Below, piece by piece: positions 9,001 to 16,498 of a DNA stretch of 64,000 nucleotides. Source of the stretch: VAZQ01 sp963816745 (GTDB taxonomy: Bacteria; Pseudomonadota; Alphaproteobacteria; Rhizobiales; Xanthobacteraceae); assembly GCA_963816745.1 (NCBI GenBank), contig CAWFLQ010000011.1, positions 62,001 through 126,000 of the forward strand, given 5' to 3'. The translations under genes were made by a program, and so were the position numbers. How positions within the stretch are numbered: the stretch's first letter is position 1; each line of letters opens with the position of its first letter. The notes beneath the pieces are model-generated. The model worked only from the letters and a program-made list of their open reading frames with translations, was not told the origin of the DNA and ran no database searches.

Positions 9001-11007
9001 TCGATCGAGCAAGCCACGCTGCCGTTGGTCCATGGCGCATCGATCATCGTCGTCAGCGATGCGGCCCGGGAATCGCCCGACGAATTCTGGGACCTGATCG
9101 GCCGCAAGAAAGTTCATCTTCTGAACTGCACGCCGTCACTACTGGAAAGTGTCGTTCGAAGCGCTCCGGACAATGCCTCGTTGCACCATCTGGTCCTGGG
9201 CGGCGAACCCTTCTCGATGGACCTGCAGCGGCTGATTCCGCACCATCTCGACGTGGCGCGCATCACCAATCTGTACGGCCCGACGGAAACCACGATCGAC
9301 GCAATCGGCTTTTCAGTCGTCGACGAGGAACCGGGCCTGTACATGCCGATCGGCCGCCCGCTGAGCAACTATCGCGCTTACGTTCTGGACGCGGGCCTGC
9401 AGCCGGTGCCGGCCGATGTCGCGGGCGAGCTCTATGTCGCGGGTGCGGGACTGGCGCGCGGTTATTTCGGACGCGCGGCGCTGACGGCGGAGCGGTTCGT
9501 GGCCGATCCGTTCGGACCGGCCGGCAGCCGCATGTACCGCACCGGCGATCTCGCGCGCTGGCGCGTCGACGGCGTGCTCGACTTCCTCGGGCGCGCGGAC
9601 GCACAGGTGAAGCTGCGCGGTATCCGCATCGAGCCCGGCGAGATCGAGGCGGCGCTGATGCGGCACGAGGATGTGGCGCAGGCGGCTGTCATCGCGCGTG
9701 AGGACGTGCCCGGCAACAAACGGCTCGTGGCCTATGTGGTGACGAGCGCCGATCCTGCTCCCGATGCCGACACGCTGCGCGCGCATCTTGCCGCGAGCCT
9801 GCCGGACTACATGGTGCCGGCGGCGTTCGTGGCTATCGACCGGCTTCCGCTCACGCCCAACGGCAAGCTCGACCGCAAAGCACTGCCGGCGCCCGAGCTC
9901 GCCCCTGCCCAGATGCGGCACCTGCCGCGCACGCCGCGAGAGGAGGTGCTGTGCACGCTGTTCGCCGAGGCGTTGGAGCTGGCGCACGTCGGCATCGACG
10001 ACAACTTCTTCGAGCTGGGTGGCCATTCACTGCTGGCGACACGGTTGGTCGGCCGCGTCCGCGCCACGCTCGGGCTCGATGTGGCCATCCGCAGCCTGTA
10101 CGAAGCGCCAACCGTCAGGAGCCTCACCGACCATTTAAACGGCCATCGCCCTTCCCGCTCGTCGCTCGAGGTCTTGCTGCCGCTCAGATCTTCGGGAGCT
10201 CTGCAGCCGCTGTTCTGCATTCATCCGGGCGGCGGGCTCGGTTGGTCCTATTCCGGGCTCATGCGACACTTGCCGTCCGATCGTCCGATCTATGGTCTGC
10301 AGGCACGCGGCATCCTGCAGCCTCACATGGCTCCCCAGACGCTCGACGATATGGCCGCCGACTATCTGGCGTCCATCCGCCAGATCCAGCCGACCGGACC
10401 CTACAATCTGCTCGGCTGGTCCTTCGGCGGATTGGTTGCCCAAGCCATCGCCACCCGTCTCCAGGACCAAGGCGAAAGCGTTGCCTTGCTCGCCGTTCTA
10501 GACAGCTACCCGATCAGCGGGAACGGCGGGCCGCAGAGCTGGAACGTTGACGACGGCAAGCTGCTCGCGGATCAGCTCAAGGCGCTAGGCTACTATCGCG
10601 GAGACGAGCCGTTGCAGGCGTCGAGCGCGCTGGACATCCTGCGCAAGGCGGGAGACCTGCTCTCCAATCTCGAGGAGCATCAGGTCACGGCAGTGCTTCA
10701 AGTCATGAGACACAACACTCGTCTTGCATATGACTTCCGTCCGCATCGTTTCGACGGCGACATGCTGTTGTTCGCCGCCACGCAGGATGATGGTCCAGCA
10801 CCGGCGGACCGCTGGACGCCGTACGTCAGCGGAAAAATCGCAGTCCACGAGGTCAACTGCGAGCACGTGCAGATGATGCAACCCGTTCCGCTCGCGACAA
10901 TCGGCCGTGTGCTCGCACACGAGCTAGACAGGCGATCGCCGCCTTCAGGGCAGAGCCGGACGTTCAATCAGGCCAACGACGATCGCCGCTCCAAGAGCGA
11001 GAGCTAA
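1..11007 (+). CDS. Nonribosomal peptide synthetase, C-terminal modules with thioesterase (5' end outside window)
   Basis: This is the last part of a multimodular peptide synthetase; the frame is open from base 1, so the true start lies upstream. Domains by residue: C-terminal half of a condensation domain (1-200); adenylation A1 (218-700, YTSGSTGTPKG near 370); carrier T1 (Ser747 in GGHSL); condensation C2 (800-1235, HHIAGDG 929-935); A2 (1266-1745); T2 (Ser1805 in GGDSI, the form usual before an E domain); epimerase (1855-2300, HHLAVDG 1993-1999, EGHGRE 2139-2144); C3 (2348-2780, HHILMDG 2485-2491, expected to take a D-residue donor); A3 (2804-3285); T3 (Ser3343); thioesterase (3400-3668, GWSFGG with Ser3474, Asp3501, His3622). 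Pocket codes read by eye by alignment to GrsA: A1 DASTVAAVCK (aromatic, Tyr/Phe-like), A2 DAEDVGTIDK and A3 DPENVGLIDK (acidic pockets, so a basic residue is likely). The peptide would end aromatic - D-basic - basic, released by the thioesterase. The product is unknown. The reading frame is intact over all 11 kb. Confidence 0.97.
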   Translation: MFMVLQAALAALLTRLGAGNDIAIGSPIAGRTDGALDDLVGFFVNTLVLRTDTSGNPSFQELIARVRGSNLAAYGHQELPFERLVEVINPARSLARHPLFQVVLALQNNAPVGLELAGLTTAFEPVATASAKFDLSVSLVERRGSDGAPAGISGSLEYATDLFDRSTVEVLSARLVRLLESAIADAEQPIGMLDVLSADERRAILFDWNQTSRTVPSATLPELFAAQAAKTPDATAVVLEDASLTYGELDARANQLAHHLRALGVGPEVVVGLCVERSLEMLIALLGILKAGGAYLPLDPDYPPERLGFMLEDAQAPLLLAQSALIDRLPAHGARIVRLDADWHAIAARPTTVPVIALDPQNTAYVIYTSGSTGTPKGVAVAHHGILNLAAAQIERFAIASDARVLQFASPSFDAAISEIATVLTSGATLVLPAAERSGDALARLIREQDVTHATLPPVLLSDLSSDLPLETLVVAGDACSADMAARWSPGRRMINAYGPTETTVCATMSDALSGAAVPPIGRPIWNTQVYVLDAGLQPVPAGVTGELYIAGAGLARGYVGRAGLTAERFVADPFGPAGNRMYRTGDLARWRGDGVLDFLGRADTQLKLRGFRIEPGEIEAALARHADVAQAAVVAREDQPGDRRLVAYVVASADRVPDAAALRAHLAASLPDYMVPVAFVALNELPLTPNGKLDRKALPAPDLTPAQVRRLPRTPQEELLCALFAEVLGVQQVGIDDNFFELGGHSLLATRLVSRIRSTLDVELAIRSLFEAPTVEALVKRLDHAQSARPALRPVVRSAEIPLSFGQRRLWFLNQLEDSSATYTIPLAVRLTGALDRDALDAALGDIVARHESLRTIFPDTLGVPRQLILEASAAWPPLTVTAISAAALPETLTAAAQQGFDLANEPPLRAHLFVLGENEHVLLLLLHHIAGDGWSLTPLARDLGRAYAARCNGHVPDLAALPVQYADYTLWQHEVLGSEDDGESAIARQLAFWTETLKDLPDQIELPGDRPRPAVASNRGASVPFTLAPELHGSLVSLARTSGASLFMVLQAALAALLTRLGSGHDIAIGSPIAGRTDSALDDLVGFFVNTLVLRTDTSGNPSFRELLARVRGTNLAAYGHQDLPFERLVEVINPARSLARHPLFQVMLVLQNNAAADLELAGLTTAFEPVANANAKFDLSVSLAERRQSDGTTAGISGNFEYATDLFDRTTAEALAERFVRLLAAAAADADQPIGALDILSADERRTILHDWNDTARAVPSATLPELFAAQVARTPDATAVVFEDVNLTYTELDASANQLAHHLRALGVGPEVVVGLCAERSLEMLIGLLGILKAGGAYLPLDPAYPPERLGFMLGDAQAPLLLTHSAAAGRLPAHRAHVVRLDADWIDFAARPTTAPAIALDPHNTAYVIYTSGSTGTPKGVSVTHQSVCNLSYAQLADFPMQPSDRVLGAASIGFDASVEQKLLPLLQGACVVLIADVEMQGPATFWDFISRHAVNYLDTTPSLLAAMVEAAPPAVALHRTVVGGEEALPSLHHRLRERLGNVPIINTYGPTECCIDATAFVLGENPDDTRIPIGRPLANYRAYVLDAGLQPLPAGVTGELYIAGAGLARGYLGRPGLTAERFVADPFGPTGCRMYRTGDLARWRADGVLDFLGRADTQVKLRGFRIEPGEIEATLVRHESVAQAAVIVREDQPGNRRLVAYVVAARGADVDVAALRAHLGASLPDHMVPSAFVALDQLPLTPNGKLDRRALPAPDLTHAQAWRLPRTPREELLCGLFAEVLGLEHVGIDDNFFALGGDSIMSIQLVSRARNAGLLITPRAVFQHQTVAALAEVAGVVQKTAAAQPDPGTGALPATPIMRWLAEHGGPIERFNQAMLLRVPAGLQAAHLIAALQSVLDHHDALRLRLRGAARSKEWSLEVAPPGAVAAGDCLRRIDVVGLNAAELRACIGAAAQEAELTLAPAAGRLVQAEWFDAGAEQSGRLLLTIHHLAVDGVSWRILVPDLAAAWEAIANGRQPALPARSTSFQRWAQRLAVEALDARRVRELSFWHRMLREPSPSLFYGALDSARDVIGTAGHLTLTLPAALTGALLTRVPAAFHGGINDVLLTGLAVAVADWCRARGRGTGRAVLLDLEGHGREDIFADADLSRTVGWFTSLFPLRLDAGTFDLDEAMAGGPALGRVMKTIKEQLRALPDNGLGYGLLRYLNPQTAADLAGFTAPQLGFNYLGRFAASAAADWGVAGEAARPGGGDPAMPLAHALEVNAHTLDDAEGARLTATWTWAPALVSADAVRDLAERWFRALEALVRHASVPGAGGRSPSDLPLVALSQDEIEQIESQYPQIEDVLPLSPLQEGLLFHALYDTQAPDIYTVQQDLGLEGPLDSSALQAAARALVARHASLRASFRHENLSRPVQIIVPGVTVPWRRVDLSFLDETGRAERLAHILAEERAERFDLGAAPLLRFTLIRLAADKHRLVLTNHHILMDGWSMPVLVQELLTLYAQQLHARPLDDALPRVTPYRDYLAWVAAQDRDAAIAAWREALAGLDQPTRVVLHDAGRVPVVPEQVTLTLNASLTRALSIEARRQGVTLNTLIQAAWAILLGRLTGRDDVVFGVTVAGRPPEIAGIERMVGLFINTLPLRVKLPPGKAFRDLLAQVQESQSSLMAHQHLGLAEVQRLAGLDDLFDTLVVFESYPVDRDGLAADAGGLRLTDVGGRDATHYPLSLAVTPGERLQLQLSYPPDLFEQASVEGTGVRLLRLLEAAVADAEQPIGTFDILTAEERQIILREWNDTARVIPPATLPELFAAQVKKTPNAVAVAFGDQSLTYGELDAHSSQLAHHLHDLGVGPEVVVGLCVERSLEMLIGLVGILKAGGAYLPLDPSYPPERLGFMLGDARVPVLVARSALLARLPEHDARIVCLDADWATIARQPATAPASGLRPQNSAYVIYTSGSTGVPKGTVVDHASLSNKVITLGKDFGAGPGFRIALLSSSAFDPSIEQATLPLVHGASIIVVSDAARESPDEFWDLIGRKKVHLLNCTPSLLESVVRSAPDNASLHHLVLGGEPFSMDLQRLIPHHLDVARITNLYGPTETTIDAIGFSVVDEEPGLYMPIGRPLSNYRAYVLDAGLQPVPADVAGELYVAGAGLARGYFGRAALTAERFVADPFGPAGSRMYRTGDLARWRVDGVLDFLGRADAQVKLRGIRIEPGEIEAALMRHEDVAQAAVIAREDVPGNKRLVAYVVTSADPAPDADTLRAHLAASLPDYMVPAAFVAIDRLPLTPNGKLDRKALPAPELAPAQMRHLPRTPREEVLCTLFAEALELAHVGIDDNFFELGGHSLLATRLVGRVRATLGLDVAIRSLYEAPTVRSLTDHLNGHRPSRSSLEVLLPLRSSGALQPLFCIHPGGGLGWSYSGLMRHLPSDRPIYGLQARGILQPHMAPQTLDDMAADYLASIRQIQPTGPYNLLGWSFGGLVAQAIATRLQDQGESVALLAVLDSYPISGNGGPQSWNVDDGKLLADQLKALGYYRGDEPLQASSALDILRKAGDLLSNLEEHQVTAVLQVMRHNTRLAYDFRPHRFDGDMLLFAATQDDGPAPADRWTPYVSGKIAVHEVNCEHVQMMQPVPLATIGRVLAHELDRRSPPSGQSRTFNQANDDRRSKSES

Positions 11008-11016
11008 CTACTCCGG

Positions 11017-12018
11017 CTACTCCGCCTCCTCTGGCTTCGCATCTCGCGCCTTTGCGGCAGAGAGCCACAGCTCGCGGATGCCCAGCACCAAGACTGCAAG
11101 AAACAGCGGAAGAATGAAATACAGGACCCTGAAGATCAGCAGCGACGCCAGCAGCTCCTCCTTCTCGAATTGCGGGAGGCCGATGAGCATGGCGGCGTCG
11201 AACACGCCGAGGCTGCCCGGCGCGTGGCTGAGGAAACCCAGCAACGTCGCCATGACGAACGTCACGAGCAACTCGACGAATTCGATGGCGGGCTGCGCTG
11301 GCAGCAAAGTGTACACGGCCAGCGCCGCTGAGCCGAGATCGAGGATACCGATACCGATCTGAACCAGCGTGAGCCGCGCATTCGGCAGCACAATCTGCCA
11401 ATCGTCGCGGCCGATCACGCGCGGCCGCGGCAGCAACCAGATCAGATATCCGACGATGACCGCCAGTCCGGCCAATGCGATGACCCGATTGATCCACGGG
11501 GGCAATTGATCGACGGCGCTCGCGATCTCGGGTGCATAGGCTATGCCGATCCCGAGCAGAAACGCGTTTCCAAGCCAGAACGTGAGACCGGTGACGAACG
11601 CGATCTTGGCCACCTCGACAATGGTCAGGCCCCAAGCCGAATAGATCCGGAATCTGACCACGCCGCCGGTAAAGACCGTCGCGCCGATGTTGTGGCCGAT
11701 CGTGTAGCTCGTGAAGCTCGCAAGCGCGGCGATCCGATACGGCACCTCTTTTCGGCCGATCGTGCGCAGCGAAAAGAAGTCGTAGAAGGTCAGCGTGACA
11801 TAGCCGACAGCAACGAAGCCGCCGGCGATGAGGATCGTCTGGATCGACGTCGCCTGGATCGCGACGAGCACCTTCTCCACATCGATGTCGCGGAGCAAGC
11901 GGTACAACGTGACGGACGACATCACGATGATCAGGAGACTGATGGCGAGACCGATCCGGTTCCAGCCGATTCTCGCTTTGAGCGCCCGCGTGATGACACT
12001 CGTCGTCGCGTTCAGCAT
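11017..12018 (-). CDS. Lysylphosphatidylglycerol synthase/UPF0104 family integral membrane flippase-like protein
   Basis: A protein of about 333 residues made of repeated hydrophobic helices (roughly 8 segments). It resembles the N-terminal flippase half of MprF (UPF0104) but lacks the cytoplasmic aminoacyl-transferase domain. Conserved-looking pieces are the GHNIGATVFTGG loop and the FLSHAPGSLGVFDAAM segment; the latter motif is typical of the family. In MprF this half moves modified lipids across the inner membrane; here the cargo cannot be told from sequence. The start at 12018 (MLNATTS) is chosen because upstream in-frame codons encode no conserved segment. The gene converges on the peptide synthetase with only 9 bp between stops. 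A 264-bp gap separates it from the divergent glycosyltransferase and probably holds both promoters. Confidence 0.85.
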   Translation of the reverse strand: MLNATTSVITRALKARIGWNRIGLAISLLIIVMSSVTLYRLLRDIDVEKVLVAIQATSIQTILIAGGFVAVGYVTLTFYDFFSLRTIGRKEVPYRIAALASFTSYTIGHNIGATVFTGGVVRFRIYSAWGLTIVEVAKIAFVTGLTFWLGNAFLLGIGIAYAPEIASAVDQLPPWINRVIALAGLAVIVGYLIWLLPRPRVIGRDDWQIVLPNARLTLVQIGIGILDLGSAALAVYTLLPAQPAIEFVELLVTFVMATLLGFLSHAPGSLGVFDAAMLIGLPQFEKEELLASLLIFRVLYFILPLFLAVLVLGIRELWLSAAKARDAKPEEAE

Positions 12019-12282
12019 TCGCCTCCGATGACCGCTCTGCACCCAGAGTAAAGATTCGCGGCCGCAAGCTCTCATCTCCTTGCAACACAATTGTTACAAA
12101 GCGCAGCGGCGCCTGGACGCACGAAACCGACAGGCCGAGGCCCTAACGAACCTGCCGCCTCCCCTGACGCACAGCGGCGTCACATGATTGAGATATGCGG
12201 CCGCTATCGTAGCTTGCATGCGATTCGACGACACGACGGATGACGCTCCGCAGCCCTGCACGACCGAGGCGCGTGTGGCCTG

Positions 12283-13311
12283 ATGCGGGTGCTCATCGCC
12301 ACCGATGCTTGGCATCCCCAGGTCAACGGCGTGGTGCGCACGTTGACGTCCCTCGCCCGCAGCCTGCGCGGCCTGGGCGTCACGGTTGATTTCCTGTCCC
12401 CGGAGGGATTTCCCTCCCTGCCCGTGCCCACCTACCCCGGCTTGCGCCTGGCCCTGCCGAGCAGCAGTGAAATTGCACGGCGCATCGCGCAGGCGGAACC
12501 GGATGCCATTCATATCGCGACCGAGGGCCCCATCGGCCTCAAGGTGCGCGCCTTCTGCCGCAAGCGCGGCCTGCCGTTCACGACCAGCTATACGACCCGG
12601 TTTCCCGAATACATCTCGGCGCGCATCGCGATCCCGGAGGCCTGGACCTACGCCGCGTTGCGCCGCTTCCACTCCGCCGCCACCGTCACGATGGTATCGA
12701 CCGACTCGCTGATGGCCGAGCTCACCCAGCGCGGTTTCAAGAACCTCGGCATGTGGACCCGCGGGGTCGACACGGACGTGTTCAGGCCGGAGCATGCGAT
12801 CGACCTGGATCTGCCGCGCCCGATTTTCGTCAGCGTTGGGCGAATTGCGGTGGAGAAGAATCTCGAAGCATTCCTCTCGCTCGATCTGCCCGGGTCCAAG
12901 GTCGTGATCGGGCAAGGGCCGCAGGAAGCGGAGCTACGACGCCGCTTTCCCGAGGCGAAGTTCCTCGGCCTGCTGGAGGACAAGACCTTAGCCGCTCACT
13001 TGGGGGCCGCGGACGCCTTCGTGTTTCCGAGCAAGACCGACACGTTCGGCGTCGTGCAGCTCGAAGCGCTCGCTTGCGGCGTCCCGATCGCGGCCTATCC
13101 GGTCACCGGTCCGCGGGACGTGGTGGCAGACCACCCGATCGGCGTGCTCCACGACGATCTCCACGCGGCCTGCATGGGCTCGCTTCGCATATCACGGGAG
13201 GCTTGTCGTGCCTTCGCGCTGACCCGCTCGTGGGAGAAAAGCGCACGGCAGTTCGTCGGGCACCTCAACCGAGTGGTGATCGGCCAATCAAGCAAGCCGC
13301 GCGCTGCTTAG
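12283..13311 (+). CDS. GT4-family glycosyltransferase (alpha-mannosyltransferase-like)
   Basis: A 342-residue GT-B fold glycosyltransferase, complete. The N-terminus begins ATDAWHPQVNGVVRTL, the acceptor-side signature of the MgtA/SqdX-like GT4 branch. The C-terminal donor domain shows FVSVGRIAVEKNLEAF (about 185-200) and the EX7E-type stretch FPSKTDTFGVVQLEALACG (about 247-265). Family members transfer mannose, glucose or sulfoquinovose from nucleotide sugars to lipids or polysaccharides; the true donor is not decidable here. It lies 14 bp upstream of a PmtA-like lipid methyltransferase on the same strand, which suggests co-transcription and a lipid acceptor. Confidence 0.88.
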   Translation: MRVLIATDAWHPQVNGVVRTLTSLARSLRGLGVTVDFLSPEGFPSLPVPTYPGLRLALPSSSEIARRIAQAEPDAIHIATEGPIGLKVRAFCRKRGLPFTTSYTTRFPEYISARIAIPEAWTYAALRRFHSAATVTMVSTDSLMAELTQRGFKNLGMWTRGVDTDVFRPEHAIDLDLPRPIFVSVGRIAVEKNLEAFLSLDLPGSKVVIGQGPQEAELRRRFPEAKFLGLLEDKTLAAHLGAADAFVFPSKTDTFGVVQLEALACGVPIAAYPVTGPRDVVADHPIGVLHDDLHAACMGSLRISREACRAFALTRSWEKSARQFVGHLNRVVIGQSSKPRAA

Positions 13312-13325
13312 AGCCGGTAGGCGCG

Positions 13326-14012
13326 ATGAACGGCGAACTCGACAAAGATACGATCGCGAAGGCCTATGCCCGCTGGGCCCCGGTCTATGACCTCGTATTC
13401 GGGGCGGTATTCGAGCGCGGCCGGCGCGCCGCGATCACCGCTGCCGAGCGCATCGGCGGCCGCATCCTCGAGGTCGGGGTCGGCACCGGCATATCGCTGC
13501 CCGACTATGCGAGGACAAACCGCCTCGTCGGCGTGGACCTGTCCGAGCCGATGCTGCGCAAGGCGCAGGAGCGGGTCGCCGAGCTGGGCCTGAGCAATGT
13601 CGAGGGGCTCGCGGTCATGGACGCCGAGCGGCTCGCATTCCCGAACGACTCGTTCGATGTCGTCGTGGCGCAATATGTGATTACCACCGTGCCGGACCCG
13701 GAGGCGACGCTCGACGAATTCGCGCGCGTGCTCAAGCCGGGCGGCGAAATCGTGCTGGTCAGCCGAGTTGGGGCAGAGGCCGGCCTGCGCCGTACCTTCG
13801 AGCACTGGTTCGCCCCGATGGCGCGCCCGCTCGGCTGGCGGACGGAATTCCCCTGGGCGAGATTCGAGCATTGGGCCGAGCGGACGCGCGACGTAAGCCT
13901 GATCGAGCGCCGCCCAATGCCTCCCCTCGGCCACTTCTCGCTCATCCGCTTCGCCAAATCCACGGCGGGTGCGGAGCGCGCGAATCGATTCGAGGCACGC
14001 GCCGGCGGCTGA
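13326..14012 (+). CDS. PmtA-type phosphatidylethanolamine N-methyltransferase-like SAM methyltransferase
   Basis: A 228-residue class I SAM-dependent methyltransferase. The N-terminus (ARWAPVYDLVFGAVFERGR, about 12-30) and the SAM-binding motif I (ILEVGVGTGISLPDY, about 44-58) closely match the Rhodobacter/Sinorhizobium-type PmtA, which methylates phosphatidylethanolamine towards phosphatidylcholine. Motif II-like VGVDLSEPMLRKAQERV follows. ATG 13326 is placed 14 bp after the glycosyltransferase stop and starts exactly where the family begins. The enzyme is expected at the inner face of the membrane. The assignment to PmtA rests on motif recall, so another small-molecule methyltransferase remains possible. 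A phosphatidylserine decarboxylase at 16534, which would make its substrate, lies 2.5 kb downstream. Confidence 0.8.
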   Translation: MNGELDKDTIAKAYARWAPVYDLVFGAVFERGRRAAITAAERIGGRILEVGVGTGISLPDYARTNRLVGVDLSEPMLRKAQERVAELGLSNVEGLAVMDAERLAFPNDSFDVVVAQYVITTVPDPEATLDEFARVLKPGGEIVLVSRVGAEAGLRRTFEHWFAPMARPLGWRTEFPWARFEHWAERTRDVSLIERRPMPPLGHFSLIRFAKSTAGAERANRFEARAGG

Positions 14013-14156
14013 ACATCCCTGTCGCTCTGCCTTCGCACGCCCCAAAAGCAGCTCGTGAGCGAAGTTTTCCAAGGGGCTGTCACACCCGGCGGGACGGATT
14101 TCGTGTAACTGTCACATCTCTTGTCTAAAAAACGTAACAGAAAGGGGCGGGAATCA

Positions 14157-14816
14157 ATGGATGGATTTCTTCAGGCGCTCAAAACCCAACGGTGGGACGA
14201 TCATCGCTACTACCACCACAGCCGAATCAATCAGGCCCTGCACTTGGTCAGCGCCCTGAGCTTCCTCACCGCCTACGCGCTGATGTTCACCGACCCGGTC
14301 GCGGCGGCGCTGCTGGGGTGGCTGGTGGCGATGACCAGCCGGCAGATTGGCCACTTCTTCTTCGAGCCGAAAAACTACGACGAGGTCAATCAGGCCACGC
14401 ACGAGTACAAGGAAGAGATCAAGGTCGGCTATAATCTGCAGCGCAAGGTCGTCCTGATGACGATCTGGGCGCTGTCGCCGATCCCCCTCTATTTCGACCC
14501 TACCCTGTTCGGCATCTTCGAGCCGCACGCCACGACCGGCGAGTTCGTGCGCCATGTCGCGCTGATCTGGCTCGTCATCGGGCTCGGCGGCCTCGTGTTC
14601 CGCGTCGTGCAGCTGTTCTTCATCCAGGACGTCCAGACCGGGCTGGTTTGGGCGACCAAGATCCTCACCGACCCGTTCCACGACCTCATGCTCTATTGGA
14701 AGTCGCCGCTCTACCTGCTGCGCGGCGAGTTGTACGACACCAATTACCTGGCGCACCACGATCCCCTCGACTCCGAGGAGCCGGCCGAGAGCGCTTCCGC
14801 AGGCGGGACTAGGTAA
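14157..14816 (+). CDS. Four-helix membrane protein of unknown function (weak Mpo1/DUF962-like histidine motifs)
   Basis: A 219-residue protein with about four predicted membrane segments (near residues 28-60, 104-122, 138-160). Histidine motifs HHSRINQALH and RQIGHFFFEP recall the spacing of the Mpo1/DUF962 family, whose members act on 2-hydroxy fatty acids, but the match is loose and the function should be treated as unknown. ATG 14157 is preferred over the upstream TTG 14121 because an AAAGGGGCGGG purine tract lies just upstream. The 144 bp after the methyltransferase show no gene. The stop overlaps the end of the convergent aminotransferase gene by 8 bp. Confidence 0.75.
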   Translation: MDGFLQALKTQRWDDHRYYHHSRINQALHLVSALSFLTAYALMFTDPVAAALLGWLVAMTSRQIGHFFFEPKNYDEVNQATHEYKEEIKVGYNLQRKVVLMTIWALSPIPLYFDPTLFGIFEPHATTGEFVRHVALIWLVIGLGGLVFRVVQLFFIQDVQTGLVWATKILTDPFHDLMLYWKSPLYLLRGELYDTNYLAHHDPLDSEEPAESASAGGTR

Positions 14817-16498
14817 GGTTCGGCCGATCGCGACCGGGTGAGAATCGGTGCGCGATGATTTCCCGCAGGATGCGACGCTTGATCGATTTGTTGGTCGTCG
14901 CGGCGTCGCACCACCACCAGCCGTCCTGCTGCATTGCAGTAGCGGCTGCCACGAAGCGGTCCGCGACCGCGTCGAAATCGGCCTCTGTGTAGTTCAAGCT
15001 GAAGATCAAGCGCCCGGTTCCGATCCAGCTGAGCGCCAGACCTTCCGCGCGCAGATAGTATTGCAGCATCCAATTGTAGCGCGACGGCTGCGTGTAGCAG
15101 ACCGTCCAGATCGAGGAGATGTTCGCGACCTGCACCGGCAGCTGCGCATCCCGCAGACGCCGATTGAGCTTTTCCGCCCGCCGGTTCCAGGTTTCATCCA
15201 GGCCGCGGTAGAGCTCGCGCGCCTGCGGCGCCTCGAGATGGCGCAGGAACTCGTGCATGGCCGCCATCACATAGGGATGGGAGTTGAAGGTGCCGCGCGC
15301 AAAGCAGATGTCCACCGGACGGTCGTCGCGGAAGCGTTTCATCACGTCACTTGCGCCCGCAGACCACGCCGATCGGAAAACCACCGCCGAGCGTCTTGCC
15401 GTAGGTGACCATGTCGGCCCCAACGCCGAAGTATTCCTGCGCCCCACCCATGGCGAGGCGGAAGCCGACGAAAACCTCATCGAAGATCAGGACGATATTT
15501 CGCTCGGTACAGACGGCCCGCAGGTGCTTGAGCCAATCGGCGTAGGCCTCGCGATCGAACCGCGCGCTGCGGTCGCTGTCGACCAGGCTCGAGTCGGCCG
15601 GCGCATTTGCGTTCGGATGCAGCGCCTGCAGCGGATTGACGAGCACGCAGGCGATGTCGCGCCGCTTGCGCAACACGCGCAACGCATCGTCGTCCATGTC
15701 TTTCAAGGTGTAGGTTTCGTGCGCCGGGACGGGATTGCCCACGCCCGGCTGCACGTCGCCCCACCAGCCATGATAGGCGCCGCAGAATCGCACCAGGTGA
15801 GATCGGCGCGTGTGGTAGCGCGCGAGCCGCACAGCCTGCATGACGGCCTCGGTTCCCGACATGTGAAACGACACCTCGTCGAGCCCGGAGATCTCCTTGA
15901 GCCGCTTCACGTTGTAGGCAATCACCGGATGATAGGCACCGAGCACGGGGCCGAGCTCACGCACGCGATGCTGGCCGCCCTCCATGCAGTCCTTGTAGAA
16001 ATCGTAGCCGAAGACGTTGACGCCGTAGGAACCCGTGAGATCGTAGAAGCGATTGCCGTCGAGATCGGTCACGGTCACGCCGGAGGACGATTGCACGAAG
16101 GCACCGGCCTTGAGGTGGCGGCGGACGAAATCGCTGTACTGGAATGGCACGCGATAGGCGTCGGTGAATTGCAGGTCGGAAATGCTGTCTTCGACCTCCG
16201 CCGTGTGCCGGGCCGTCTCGGCGAAGCGTGTCCGGTAGAGCTCCGACAGCCGCGCGAAGGCCGCGCGCCGGCGAGCGACGATGTCGGCGGGGGCATCGTC
16301 GGAGCAGAAGAATCGTGCCTCGTCGTATTCGTAGAACGGCACCAGGGATGCGATCCGGCGGGCGAGCCGGGAATGCCCGGCCAAGGACCGGTGCTTCGCA
16401 CGCGAGAGCTCCAGCCGCGTCTTCAACTTGACGAACGACGTCGCCAAGGCGGCGGCGCCCACCGCGTACAATGCGAGCGTCGTATTGTCGATTTCCAT
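14809..16498 (-). CDS. Membrane-anchored class III PLP-dependent aminotransferase (GSA aminomutase-like), one frame shift
   Basis: The reconstructed protein is about 562 residues. Residues 5-25 form one hydrophobic segment (LYAVGAAALATSF), followed by a linker of roughly 100 residues and then a class III (fold type I) aminotransferase domain. FHMSGTEAVMQAVRLARYH and AYHGWWGD are PLP-binding regions, LIFDEVFVGFR carries the PLP-pyridine Asp, and MVTYGKTLGGGFPIG carries the Schiff-base lysine. The relatives most easily recognised are glutamate-1-semialdehyde aminomutases, but those lack a membrane anchor. The frame breaks at about 15355, where removing one A from the CGCAAGTGAC context restores the protein (SDVMKRFRDDRPVD follows). 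It diverges from the phosphatidylserine decarboxylase gene with 35 bp between start codons, so the two promoters must overlap. Substrate unknown. Confidence 0.85.

Noticed and set aside
3790..9117. Very long open frame (over 1,700 codons) on the minus strand opposite the peptide synthetase
   Set aside because: It is complementary to clear NRPS domains in frame, has Arg/Gln/His-heavy composition and no motifs; it is a by-product of high-GC codon use.
12094..12915. Minus-strand frame opposite the GT4 gene
   Set aside because: It mirrors the glycosyltransferase coding sequence and has no family features.
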